This document shows positions 16,106-23,910 of a stretch of DNA of 47,171 bases, piece by piece (within the stretch, counting starts at the first letter, position 1; each line of letters starts with the position of its first letter). Where the stretch lies: assembly GCA_913051785.1 (NCBI GenBank), contig CAJXCK010000005.1, positions 1-47,171 on the forward strand, in the 5' to 3' direction. A program made the position numbers and the translations under genes. The notes below the pieces were generated by a model. That model was given only the letters and a program-made list of their open reading frames with translations, made no database searches and had not been told where the DNA came from. The DNA comes from an uncultured Gammaproteobacteria bacterium. Lineage in GTDB: Bacteria; Pseudomonadota; Gammaproteobacteria; Pseudomonadales; Azotimanducaceae.

Positions 16106-17203
16106 TTAAGAACTTTCCTCAGCGGTCTTGGTTTTGAAAAGATCGCTGTCATTCTCACGCGTAATTCGCTCTAATCCACCCCTTTCCAGAAGCAAGTGCA
16201 CGTGAGCAATAGCCTCTCCAAGTGCCATCATGGTCTGTCTAGGATCCAAAGCTCTGTTGAAAAGGATGGGCAAAAGATCTTTAGCAATTTGAGGGGTCTC
16301 GCAATAGTCAGTAATCAACCTCATTCTTTCTTCATGGTGTTCAATAAGATCATGTAGACGTTGTTTTACTCCGAAAAAGGGTAGGTTGTGCCCGGGCAGC
16401 ACAAACGTATCATCTGGAATTTTACTGAGGAAATATTCATGAGAATCCATCCAGTTCTTCATCGGGTTTGCGCGAGGTTCTGATGCGTGAACGCTCACGT
16501 TCGACGTTATAACTGGGAGTATTTGGTCGCCTGATAGGAGTATTCTGTCTTCTTCACAGTATAGGCAAGCATGCTCAGGAGAGTGTCCGGAGCCTACGAT
16601 TATTTGCCATTTCCGCCCGCCGATATCCAGGGTATCGCCGTCTTCCATGCGTTCATAGCCGCTTGGTAGGCCGGGCATAGACATGCTGTCCTCTTTTCTG
16701 TTCGCCCACATTTTGCCTACTTGTGCAAGATAGTCTTTGTCCATACCCGCTTTTTCATAAAAAGACTGTCCAATCCAGTTCGAATGGCTGTTCCCAGTGT
16801 TATTTGCGAATGCTCTAGCCTGGTAATACTCTGTTCGGGTCATGAAAAGGTCTGAACGAAATAGCTCGGTGATGACTCCAGCCTGGCCGATGTGATCAGG
16901 ATGCATGTGCGTGCAAATCATTCCTTTGACGCTATCGGGTTTTATGGTTTCGGAAATAACCCGTTCCCATAGTTTAGAGGTTTTTTGGTCCGAGAGACCG
17001 GTATCCACTATCCACCAGCCACCATTATCTCTCAAGAGGTAAACATTGATAAAAGCGAGTGAACTAGGCATCGGCATCGACAACCAAAGAATCCCTGGAG
17101 CAATTTCAACAGAGGAGCCAGGCTCGGGCTCTTTTTGTTGGGGATAGCTGATTTCTCTCAATGCAGTGTCGATTGGCATATTCATGCGCGATATTATAAC
17201 CAT
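16106..17203 (-). CDS. MBL-fold metallo-hydrolase with winged-helix tail
   Basis: A 365-residue metallo-beta-lactamase-fold hydrolase. The metal motif THMHPDHIG gives His99, His101, Asp103 and His104; GSGHSPEH, LSGDQILP and LPGHNLPF supply the later ligands. The C-terminal 90 residues, starting after LPGHNLPFFG, look like the winged helix found behind LACTB2-type enzymes. Function is hydrolysis of an unknown thioester, ester or phosphodiester. It is the first gene of the mevalonate operon. AGGA lies only four bases before the ATG at 17203, so the ATGs at 17185 or 17179 are possible alternatives. Confidence 0.85.
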   Translation of the reverse strand: MVIISRMNMPIDTALREISYPQQKEPEPGSSVEIAPGILWLSMPMPSSLAFINVYLLRDNGGWWIVDTGLSDQKTSKLWERVISETIKPDSVKGMICTHMHPDHIGQAGVITELFRSDLFMTRTEYYQARAFANNTGNSHSNWIGQSFYEKAGMDKDYLAQVGKMWANRKEDSMSMPGLPSGYERMEDGDTLDIGGRKWQIIVGSGHSPEHACLYCEEDRILLSGDQILPVITSNVSVHASEPRANPMKNWMDSHEYFLSKIPDDTFVLPGHNLPFFGVKQRLHDLIEHHEERMRLITDYCETPQIAKDLLPILFNRALDPRQTMMALGEAIAHVHLLLERGGLERITRENDSDLFKTKTAEESS

Positions 17204-17349
17204 TTGTTCCTGTTGCTGCTGATTAAATCAGTGCGAGAGCTGCTTCCAACTGTTCTAGGTATCCGGGATCGAGCGAATAAGCAACGCTTTGGGTACGCTG
17301 GCGACAGCTCTCGCTGACTGTTTCAACTCAGATCAGCCCGGTTTAGACT

Positions 17350-18276
17350 GTGAATATGAGTGCACTTCAAAGACCTACAGAATTTTTCACATCAAGCGAG
17401 TTGAGACGTTTAAGGCATATCGACGTTGGGAAAAGTCTGTGGAGCCTGGTGCATTGTTGGGGGGTGATAGTACTCACCTGGGTGGTCGTTTCGACATGGA
17501 CGAACCCGCTTACGATACTACTGGGCGTTATGATTGTAGGCACCCGACAGTTGGGGCTTTTTGTCTTGACGCATGACGCTGCTCACTTCGCCTTGTTCAA
17601 AGATAGGAAGATAAACGATTGGGTAGCCCAGTGGATTTTAAATAGGGCGCACACGGATGCTTCGGTGCACGCCTATCGTACCTATCATATGGCACACCAC
17701 CTCCACACCCAGCAGAAGGAAGATCCAGACTTGGAGCTGTCTGCTCCTTTTCCAATCAGTAAAGCGTCGTTTCTTCGTAAGGTAATGCGTGACCTGACTG
17801 GTCAGACAGGACTAAAGCAGTATCGACGTCTTTTTTCTTCTGCTTTTTCCGGAAACACTTATGGGGAGAGATTAAAATCAGCTTGGATGAGGCTGGGACC
17901 TAATATGTTGATCAATGTGTTCTTTCTCTCTGCATTCTCAATATTGAGCGCTTGGTACCTATATTTTTTCCTCTGGTTCCTGCCCTCGTTAACTTGGTAC
18001 AGACTTGTTGTTCGGCTACGTAACATAGCCGAACATGCCTCGGTTGAGAGTGACGATGATCGTTTGAAAAACACTAGAACGACAAAAGCAAACTGGATCG
18101 AGAGAGCTTTTATCGCACCGTATAATGTCCATTACCACTTAGAGCATCACTTGGTGGTTAACTGTCCACAGTATAATCTGCCTCTAGCCCACCAAATGTT
18201 GGTGGGAAAGGGTTACTTACCTCGGATGGAAGTTCAGTCGGGTTATCCCGCTGTACTTCGTCTTGCCGTCATCTAA
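17350..18276 (+). CDS. Membrane fatty acid desaturase family protein
   Basis: A 308-residue di-iron membrane desaturase/hydroxylase. The three His boxes are complete: HDAAH at 75-79, HMAHH at 113-117, and HYHLEHH at 261-267, with an extra NIAEH at 225-229. Hydrophobic segments at about 32-72 and 185-222 place the His clusters on the cytoplasmic face. These enzymes introduce a double bond or hydroxyl in acyl lipids or carotenoids; regiospecificity cannot be told. The start is GTG at 17350 or ATG at 17356. Its stop lies two bases from the end of the convergent selenoprotein gene. Confidence 0.9.
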   Translation: MNMSALQRPTEFFTSSELRRLRHIDVGKSLWSLVHCWGVIVLTWVVVSTWTNPLTILLGVMIVGTRQLGLFVLTHDAAHFALFKDRKINDWVAQWILNRAHTDASVHAYRTYHMAHHLHTQQKEDPDLELSAPFPISKASFLRKVMRDLTGQTGLKQYRRLFSSAFSGNTYGERLKSAWMRLGPNMLINVFFLSAFSILSAWYLYFFLWFLPSLTWYRLVVRLRNIAEHASVESDDDRLKNTRTTKANWIERAFIAPYNVHYHLEHHLVVNCPQYNLPLAHQMLVGKGYLPRMEVQSGYPAVLRLAVI

Positions 18277-18278
18277 AT

Positions 18279-18755
18279 CTACTGTTGTTTCCTACTGGCT
18301 AAAAATTGCAAAAGCGATAGTGTTTCTTGCGGGTCCATTCTACCGACTGGTGAGCTGCTATAGGCAGAGGTCATTACTTTGCCGCTTTTAGATATGATGA
18401 ACTCGCTGGGCTGTATGAAATCACGAGACTCATCCCACCACGAGCCCATAAGATCTGCTTGTGGTCGTGTGACTCCGTAGCCTACTGGAAAGGATAGTGG
18501 CTCTGCTACCTCGCTAGTTTTCCCCTCGTCATCTACAGATGCAGCGATGATCTCCGTTCCTAATCCTTTAAATTGATCAATCAATTCTTCGTAGCCGGCT
18601 AACAGTCGGCGGCAGTAGGGTCACCAATGTCCGCGATAGAATAATACGATATTAAATTGACCCCCTAGATCCTGAGGGATTTGCAATGATTCGCCTCCGA
18701 CGATATCGAGATTTATATGGGGAAAGTTGTCCCCCGGAATCAATTTCTGCTCCAT
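18279..18755 (-). CDS. Peroxiredoxin-like (AhpC/TSA fold) protein, probable selenoprotein with in-frame UGA
   Basis: The ORF track gives only residues 58-158 because it stops at a UGA at 18621-18623. Reading upstream in the same frame from ATG 18755, the protein opens MEQKLIPGDNFPHINL and continues through VLFYRGHW, the UGA as residue 45, then PYCRRLLAGYEEL. This is the active-site region of peroxiredoxin-like proteins, where Cys is expected at the UGA; the resolving-type Cys48 remains (U-x-x-C). AAGGAGG lies seven bases before the ATG. Read as selenocysteine the protein has 158 residues, normal for the family. It would reduce peroxides or disulfides in the cytoplasm. It follows the aminotransferase gene by 23 bases. 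Nonsense mutation is the alternative; sel genes are not in the window. Confidence 0.85.
18594..18610 (-). promoter_or_regulatory. Candidate bacterial SECIS hairpin
   Basis: Downstream of the UGA the RNA can fold GCCG, an A-C mismatch, then CU/AG closing a GUU loop, then CGGC. The loop begins with G, 17 bases after the UGA, inside the 16-37 base distance reported for bacterial SECIS elements. The stem is short and includes a mismatch, so folding and SelB binding need testing. Confidence 0.5.
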
Positions 18756-18762
18756 TAATCGT

Positions 18763-18769
18763 CCTCCTT
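18763..18769 (-). promoter_or_regulatory. Strong Shine-Dalgarno of the selenoprotein gene
   Basis: AAGGAGG seven bases before ATG 18755. It shows that translation is set up at the full-length start upstream of the UGA, not at the TTG used by the ORF track. Confidence 0.8.
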
Positions 18770-18778
18770 TAATGAAAT

Positions 18779-19933
18779 TTAGAACAAACTCTCAAACTGG
18801 CGGGATTCATTGCTCGTGCGGGCTGCATTCAAGCAACGAGCAAGCACTGGAATGCCCTCGGAAATTTGGTCGGGGGTAAGATGTCCAAATGCCAATCGCA
18901 AATAGGCTACGTCTTTCCTCGCATAGTGGAATGATTGGCCGGGCAGGTAGGCCACGCCTTCCTCTCGTGAGCTGGACCATAATTTTGCTCTATCCACATC
19001 TTCTGGAATGCGGACCCATATAAACAATCCTCCAACTGGTTGAGACCATACGCATATCTCACCGAGATTCTCCTCTAAAGAACTAAGCGTTAGGTCTCTC
19101 TTCTCGTGGAGCACGGGGTTGGCTACTTTTGCATGACCCCCTATTCCGTCTTTATAGAATTCAGCGGTGATTGCGGCGGCGAGACTATTGCTTCCCGCAT
19201 CGCTTCTCCTTGCGAGCAATCTCTCCAACATTGGGGGTTTCGAATAGATGTAGCCCAGGCGAAAACCAGGTGCGAGGATTTTTGATAATGAGCATAGATA
19301 AATGATGTTTGGATCGTCATCGAGAGCATATAAGGCTGGTTCCAGAGGTCCCTCGTAGTGCACATCTGCGTAGCAATTGTCCTCAATAATTGGAACACCA
19401 TATTTTTTGCCAAGATCAATTAGCTCTAGGCGCCGACTCTTTGGCATTACAAAGCCTGTCGGGTTTTGGTAAGTGCTAATTGTGTATATGAATTTCGGCA
19501 AACGATTTTCTCTTTTGCCCCTTTCTAGAGCCTCTTCAACCTTGTCAGGTCGCATGCCGCTCTCATCCAGCTCAATCCCTTGCATGTCAAATTTTAGGTT
19601 TCGATACGCGCTCAAAGTGCCTGGGTAACTGAATTCCTCGATCAAAATGGGATCACCGTGCGCTTCTTGAAGTGTTTCGGCGCTTAGCGTCACGCCTTGC
19701 ATCGAACCGTTCGTAAGTAAAAGATGATTTGGGTCGACTTCGACCCCCTCGCGTTGGCTTTCTCGCTGAGCCATTGCGATTCTCATACCTTCATGACCTA
19801 GATTGCCGGGATACTCTGTTAAAAAAGTGGCCTCATTCTCGATTGCTTTGACCGCTGCCTTTTTGAGGCTTTCAACTGGGAAGGTGCTTGGATCTGATCT
19901 TCCACTCCCGAAATCGTATTTTATTTTAGACAT
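18779..19933 (-). CDS. PLP-dependent aminotransferase, class I/II
   Basis: A 384-residue fold-type I aminotransferase. The PLP lysine is Lys218 in SLSKILAPGFRLGY, with a following Arg; YQNPTGFVMP near residues 155-164 and IIEDNCYADVHY near 182 supply the usual Asn and Asp/Tyr contacts to PLP. The sequence is closest in style to 2-aminoadipate/MocR-type stand-alone transaminases. The amino donor and acceptor are unknown. Its start overlaps the end of the sugar isomerase-like gene upstream by 8 bases, and the peroxiredoxin-like gene follows, so the three form an operon. Confidence 0.88.
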   Translation of the reverse strand: MSKIKYDFGSGRSDPSTFPVESLKKAAVKAIENEATFLTEYPGNLGHEGMRIAMAQRESQREGVEVDPNHLLLTNGSMQGVTLSAETLQEAHGDPILIEEFSYPGTLSAYRNLKFDMQGIELDESGMRPDKVEEALERGKRENRLPKFIYTISTYQNPTGFVMPKSRRLELIDLGKKYGVPIIEDNCYADVHYEGPLEPALYALDDDPNIIYLCSLSKILAPGFRLGYIYSKPPMLERLLARRSDAGSNSLAAAITAEFYKDGIGGHAKVANPVLHEKRDLTLSSLEENLGEICVWSQPVGGLFIWVRIPEDVDRAKLWSSSREEGVAYLPGQSFHYARKDVAYLRLAFGHLTPDQISEGIPVLARCLNAARTSNESRQFESLF

Positions 19934-20699
19934 TTCCCCTCACTAAATTTTCTCGTATTAGATATCGATAGCTTCGTGCTAGAGCCGTCATCATGTCAGT
20001 ATCACAATAATCAAGCTCTACGACTGCCCACTCGAAAATATCGGCGTCGAAAGTGTCAAAAATTGCTTTAAAATCCATATTGCCGTCCCCAACCGCGACG
20101 TGAGCTTTCTCGGGTAGTAGAGGGCCATCTTTTATATGGGCAAGCGGAGTTCGAGATTTTACCCGTTCGATTTCTTCAACAGGATTATTCTTGCCGAAGT
20201 TAGCAGCCCAGTACGTGTCTATCTGGAATTGAAGTTTTGGAAGCGCGTCTTGAATGTAATGATAGGCAGGCCGTCCATCGACCAGCTCAAATTCCCAATG
20301 ATGATTGTGCAGAAATAAAGGCAATCCGTAACGCTCAAGCTTAGACATCAAAGACCCGAGATCATCAATGGTCTTGTTTATAGAGATTATATCCCTGACA
20401 TTCTGTGGGGCTAACCCGCCAGGTGCTCGGGCTAAACCGAGTTCTTGGATGATCTCAGACAGTTTCCCTATCTCCATCGTTCTAGTCGCCCAAGGGAAAT
20501 GGGTAGACGAGACTTCCATCCCTAGATCGTTGACTTGTTTCTTGAAATCTCGAGGGTTCTTTCCAAATAAATTGAATGGTTCTACTCCGGCGAAACCTAT
20601 CTTAGATATCAAGTCTAGGACCAAATCAAAGTTCTTTTCAGATTGTTCTCTAACGCTATAAAGTTGCACCGAAACAGGCGGTAATTTGTCAGAGCTCAT
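19926..20699 (-). CDS. Sugar phosphate isomerase/epimerase-like TIM barrel protein
   Basis: A 257-residue protein of the xylose-isomerase-like/AP endonuclease 2 superfamily. The pattern SVQLYSVRE, GFAGVEPF, HNHHWEF near residue 130, FQIDTYWA near 157, and AHIKDGP near 185 gives a plausible divalent-metal site made of Glu, His and Asp residues. Reactions in this family are isomerisation, epimerisation or dehydration of sugars and inositols. It is the first gene of the minus-strand operon and divergent from a Gfo/Idh gene, so an oxidised sugar or cyclitol substrate is plausible but not shown. Confidence 0.85.
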   Translation of the reverse strand: MSSDKLPPVSVQLYSVREQSEKNFDLVLDLISKIGFAGVEPFNLFGKNPRDFKKQVNDLGMEVSSTHFPWATRTMEIGKLSEIIQELGLARAPGGLAPQNVRDIISINKTIDDLGSLMSKLERYGLPLFLHNHHWEFELVDGRPAYHYIQDALPKLQFQIDTYWAANFGKNNPVEEIERVKSRTPLAHIKDGPLLPEKAHVAVGDGNMDFKAIFDTFDADIFEWAVVELDYCDTDMMTALARSYRYLIRENLVRGNV

Positions 20700-20798
20700 A
20701 GATTTTTCCCCTGTCCACAGTATACATTTCTAAGGTAAGTATAATAGGCGGTGAACACTTGCTGGGTTTTTGGTGTAAAAAACGAGAGGGATGTTTAT

Positions 20799-21932
20799 TT
20801 GAATAAGGTCAGATTTGGTTTAGTCGGTGGCGGATTCGGAGCCCTGATAGGCAGAGTGCACAAAATGGCCGCTGAATTGAGCGGTTCGGCTGAACTGGTT
20901 TGCGGTGCATTCTCCCGTGACCCTATCCAATCAAAAAAAGCTGGCGTCGAACTATTCGGTATCGACCCTCACCGAGCATATCCAGATGTTGAGACTATGT
21001 GTTTGATGGAGTCTGCCGTCGATGAGAGCAAAAGAGCGGAGGTGATGATTATTGCGACGCCGAATCACTCTCATTTTGAAATAGCTAAGCAGTGTTTGAA
21101 CTCGGGATTTCATGTTGTTTGTGACAAGCCGATGACCGTCAGCGTGAATCAGGCTCAAACATTGGCTGAATTAGTCGAGGTGACCGGCCTTTCATTTGGT
21201 CTGACTTATAACTACACGGGTTATCCGATGGTTCGCCAGGCACGAAGAATGATCTTAGATGGGCAGCTTGGAGAAATCAGGAGAGTGAGTTGCGAGTATT
21301 TGCAGGGATGGCTGGCAAATGATCTCTCTGAGAATAAGCAGGCGGCATGGAGGACAGATCCTGAATTGGCGGGACCGACGGGCTGTTTTGGAGATATTGG
21401 TAGCCATGCCGAGAACCTTGTGAGTTATGTCTCCAATCTTGAAATGAAAGAAGTTTGTGCTGACCTAACTCGCTTTGTTCCAGGTCGAAGACTTGATGAC
21501 GATGGAACAGTGTTGATTCGATTCAGGGGCGGTGCGAAGGGATACATATCAGCTAGTCAGATCGCTGTAGGGCGAGAGAACGATATTTCGTTAGAAATTT
21601 ATGGAACCAAAGGAAGCATAGAATGGAAACACTCAGATCCTAATTCACTCGTTTGTCGGAGAAATGGTGAACCGCTACAGATTTACCGATCGGGTGGGCC
21701 GGGTGAGGAGAGTGTGTCACGAGATCATGGGCTCCCAGCTGGTCACCCAGAGGGATTTATCGAGGCATTTTCGGAAATTTATCGTAATTTCTTTGAAAAC
21801 ATCAGGGAAAGCTCCGAGCCAACGTTTCCTTCGGTAAAGGATGGTGTAAGAGGAATGCGTTTCCTGGAGACCGTTGTAACAAGTTCGGAGGAAGGGAGTG
21901 TTTGGAAATCCCTTGAGGGAGAAGCCACATGA
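20799..21932 (+). CDS. Gfo/Idh/MocA family oxidoreductase
   Basis: A 377-residue NAD(P)-dependent oxidoreductase. The Rossmann motif GLVGGGFGALIG opens the protein; CDKPMTVS near residue 110 carries the catalytic Lys of the family, and GDIGSHAENL near 195 carries the second conserved Asp/His. Such enzymes oxidise a hydroxyl of sugars, inositols or glycosides. The track uses GTG at 20751, but the TTG at 20799 has GAGAGGG about eight bases upstream and begins MNKVRFGLVG, as usual for the family, so I prefer it. It overlaps the next gene in an ATGA junction. Confidence 0.87.
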   Translation: MNKVRFGLVGGGFGALIGRVHKMAAELSGSAELVCGAFSRDPIQSKKAGVELFGIDPHRAYPDVETMCLMESAVDESKRAEVMIIATPNHSHFEIAKQCLNSGFHVVCDKPMTVSVNQAQTLAELVEVTGLSFGLTYNYTGYPMVRQARRMILDGQLGEIRRVSCEYLQGWLANDLSENKQAAWRTDPELAGPTGCFGDIGSHAENLVSYVSNLEMKEVCADLTRFVPGRRLDDDGTVLIRFRGGAKGYISASQIAVGRENDISLEIYGTKGSIEWKHSDPNSLVCRRNGEPLQIYRSGGPGEESVSRDHGLPAGHPEGFIEAFSEIYRNFFENIRESSEPTFPSVKDGVRGMRFLETVVTSSEEGSVWKSLEGEAT

Positions 21933-22996
21933 AAACTCTAAAGGGGCCAGCAATTTTTTTGGCGCAATTTATATCTGACGATGAACCTTTCAGCTCTCTG
22001 AGTAAGATCGCGGCCTGGGCCTCAAAATTAGGATTCGCTGGGATTCAATTGCCAATCGGGAATCCCGATTTCATTGACGTGAAAAAAGCTGCAGAGAGCA
22101 AAGTGTATTGCGATGAGCTTAAGGGGCATTGCTCTGAGTTCGGAATAGAAATCACGGAGTTATCGACTCATTTGGAGGGGCAACTAATTGCCGTGCACCC
22201 GGCTTATGACAAGCTATTTGACAGTTTTGCTCCTGAGGCGGTTCATAATAATTCAAAAGCACGATCAGAATGGGCTTCGCAACAGTTGAGGCTAGCTGCG
22301 CAGGCTAGTGCTAATTTGGGACTTTCAAACCAAGCCACGTTTTCTGGCTCGCTATTGTGGCCGTATATCTATCCGTGGCCTCAGAGATCTGCGGGCCTCG
22401 TTGAAGAGGGTTTTAAAGAACTGGCATCCCGCTGGTTACCTATCCTGGATGTGTTTGATGAGGCAGGAGTCAACCTTTGTTATGAAATACACCCTGGAGA
22501 AGATTTGCACGATGGTTCCAGCTTTGAATTGTTCTTAGAACAGGTCAAGGATCATCCAAGAGCGAATATCCTTTATGATCCCAGTCATCTTGTCTTACAA
22601 GGTATGAACTATCTCGATTTTATCGATATATATCGCGATCGAATAAAGATGTTCCATGTAAAAGACGCAGAACTCAACTCGTCCGGAAGATCCGGAGTTT
22701 ATGGTGGTTATAGTGATTGGCTAGATAGACCCGGTAGATTTCGCTCCCTCGGAGATGGTTCTGTGGATTTTAAGGCGATTTTCTCGAAATTGGCCGCGTA
22801 TGATTTTGATGGCTGGGCAGTCTTGGAGTGGGAGTGTTGTTTGAAGAATCAAGAGGATGGTGCGAGGGAAGGAGCCTCTTTTATCAAAGATCACATTATT
22901 AAAGTTACCGATAAAGCATTCGACGATTTCGCAGCCGCACCAGCTTCCACAGATGTCAACAGAGTGATTTTAGGAATTGAAGAAGATAGGACTTAA
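21929..22996 (+). CDS. Sugar phosphate isomerase/epimerase-like protein, long form
   Basis: A 355-residue TIM-barrel protein of the same superfamily as the 257-residue neighbour but about 100 residues longer. GFAGIQLPIG near residue 35, LCYEIHPGEDLHD near 190, NILYDPSHLVLQG near 217, MFHVKDAELN near 240 and AVLEWECC near 290 supply His, Asp and Glu metal ligands. It is translationally coupled to the Gfo/Idh gene and followed at once by a PhyH-type gene. The gene pair recurs in sugar and cyclitol catabolic loci; the substrate here is unknown. Confidence 0.87.
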   Translation: MKTLKGPAIFLAQFISDDEPFSSLSKIAAWASKLGFAGIQLPIGNPDFIDVKKAAESKVYCDELKGHCSEFGIEITELSTHLEGQLIAVHPAYDKLFDSFAPEAVHNNSKARSEWASQQLRLAAQASANLGLSNQATFSGSLLWPYIYPWPQRSAGLVEEGFKELASRWLPILDVFDEAGVNLCYEIHPGEDLHDGSSFELFLEQVKDHPRANILYDPSHLVLQGMNYLDFIDIYRDRIKMFHVKDAELNSSGRSGVYGGYSDWLDRPGRFRSLGDGSVDFKAIFSKLAAYDFDGWAVLEWECCLKNQEDGAREGASFIKDHIIKVTDKAFDDFAAAPASTDVNRVILGIEEDRT

Positions 22997-23896
22997 GTGA
23001 TGCAGGAAATATTGGAGCGAGAAGCGAAAATACTTTCACATAATCAACGGGTTGAGTATTTCGAAAAGGGTTATATTGGTCTTCCTGGGTTTTTATCCCA
23101 GGATTGGTTGGATTGCCTCAATCAAATCACCTCTGATTTTATAGAAATCAGCAGTGGTTTAAGTTACGAGATTGGTACCGGAAAAGACCAACGATTTGAT
23201 TTGGAACCGAGTCATCGGCCCGGTGCTCCGCGGATTAGGCGGCTTAACTCCCCGGTTGATCATCATCAAGAATATTGGGACTTTGCCAGCAAAGGCCCTT
23301 TCGTAGAAATCGCGGAAGATCTATTGGGTCCAGATGTTAAATTTCATCACTCAAAGTTGAATTTTAAATGGGGGGATGGAGGTGAAGAGGTGAAGTGGCA
23401 TCAGGATATACAGTTCTGGCCTCATACCAATTATGAAGTGCTTACCCTCGGCGTATATCTTGACGATGTAGACCCTACGATGGCCCCGATGGGTATCATT
23501 CCGGGCAGTCACAATGGTCCTTTATTCGATCTCTATGATGAATCGGATACTTGGACGGGAAATATCTCCAACAACGACTTGAATCTCTTAGAAGTAGATT
23601 CTGCGGAGTACATAAGTGGTTCAGCTGGTACAGTGACTGTACATAATTGTCGTTGTGTTCATGGATCAGCCCCTAACTTGAGCAGCAGGTCGAGGCCGCT
23701 GTTTTTGTGTGCCTATTCAGCGGCACATGCTCTTCCAATAACCGATCTCACTCGTGGGGGAAAATATTCGGAGACGATTGTCAAAGGTAAGGCCGCCAGG
23801 TGGGCTAAATTCGACCCAAGGCCAGTATTGCTCCCGCCTGATTGGTCAAAGACGAGATATAAATCTATCTTCGAGCATCAACAGAAGGAGAATTAG
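22997..23896 (+). CDS. Phytanoyl-CoA dioxygenase family protein
   Basis: A 299-residue non-haem iron, 2-oxoglutarate-dependent oxygenase. The iron ligands are His135 and Asp137 in KWHQDIQFW and the distal His222 in RCVHGSAPN; an Arg about ten residues later (SRSRPLF) probably binds 2-oxoglutarate. GIIPGSHNG is typical of the PhyH group. It should hydroxylate a small molecule or acyl chain. The start is GTG directly after the previous stop, or ATG three bases later. It completes a three-gene plus-strand operon. Confidence 0.88.
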   Translation: MMQEILEREAKILSHNQRVEYFEKGYIGLPGFLSQDWLDCLNQITSDFIEISSGLSYEIGTGKDQRFDLEPSHRPGAPRIRRLNSPVDHHQEYWDFASKGPFVEIAEDLLGPDVKFHHSKLNFKWGDGGEEVKWHQDIQFWPHTNYEVLTLGVYLDDVDPTMAPMGIIPGSHNGPLFDLYDESDTWTGNISNNDLNLLEVDSAEYISGSAGTVTVHNCRCVHGSAPNLSSRSRPLFLCAYSAAHALPITDLTRGGKYSETIVKGKAARWAKFDPRPVLLPPDWSKTRYKSIFEHQQKEN

Positions 23897-23910
23897 ATCT
23901 AGCTAGGTGC

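Noticed and set aside
18279-18584. Track ORF as a complete 101-residue protein starting at TTG
   Set aside because: No Shine-Dalgarno stands before the TTG, and the upstream frame encodes the missing peroxiredoxin N-terminus behind a strong AAGGAGG and ATG, interrupted only by the UGA.
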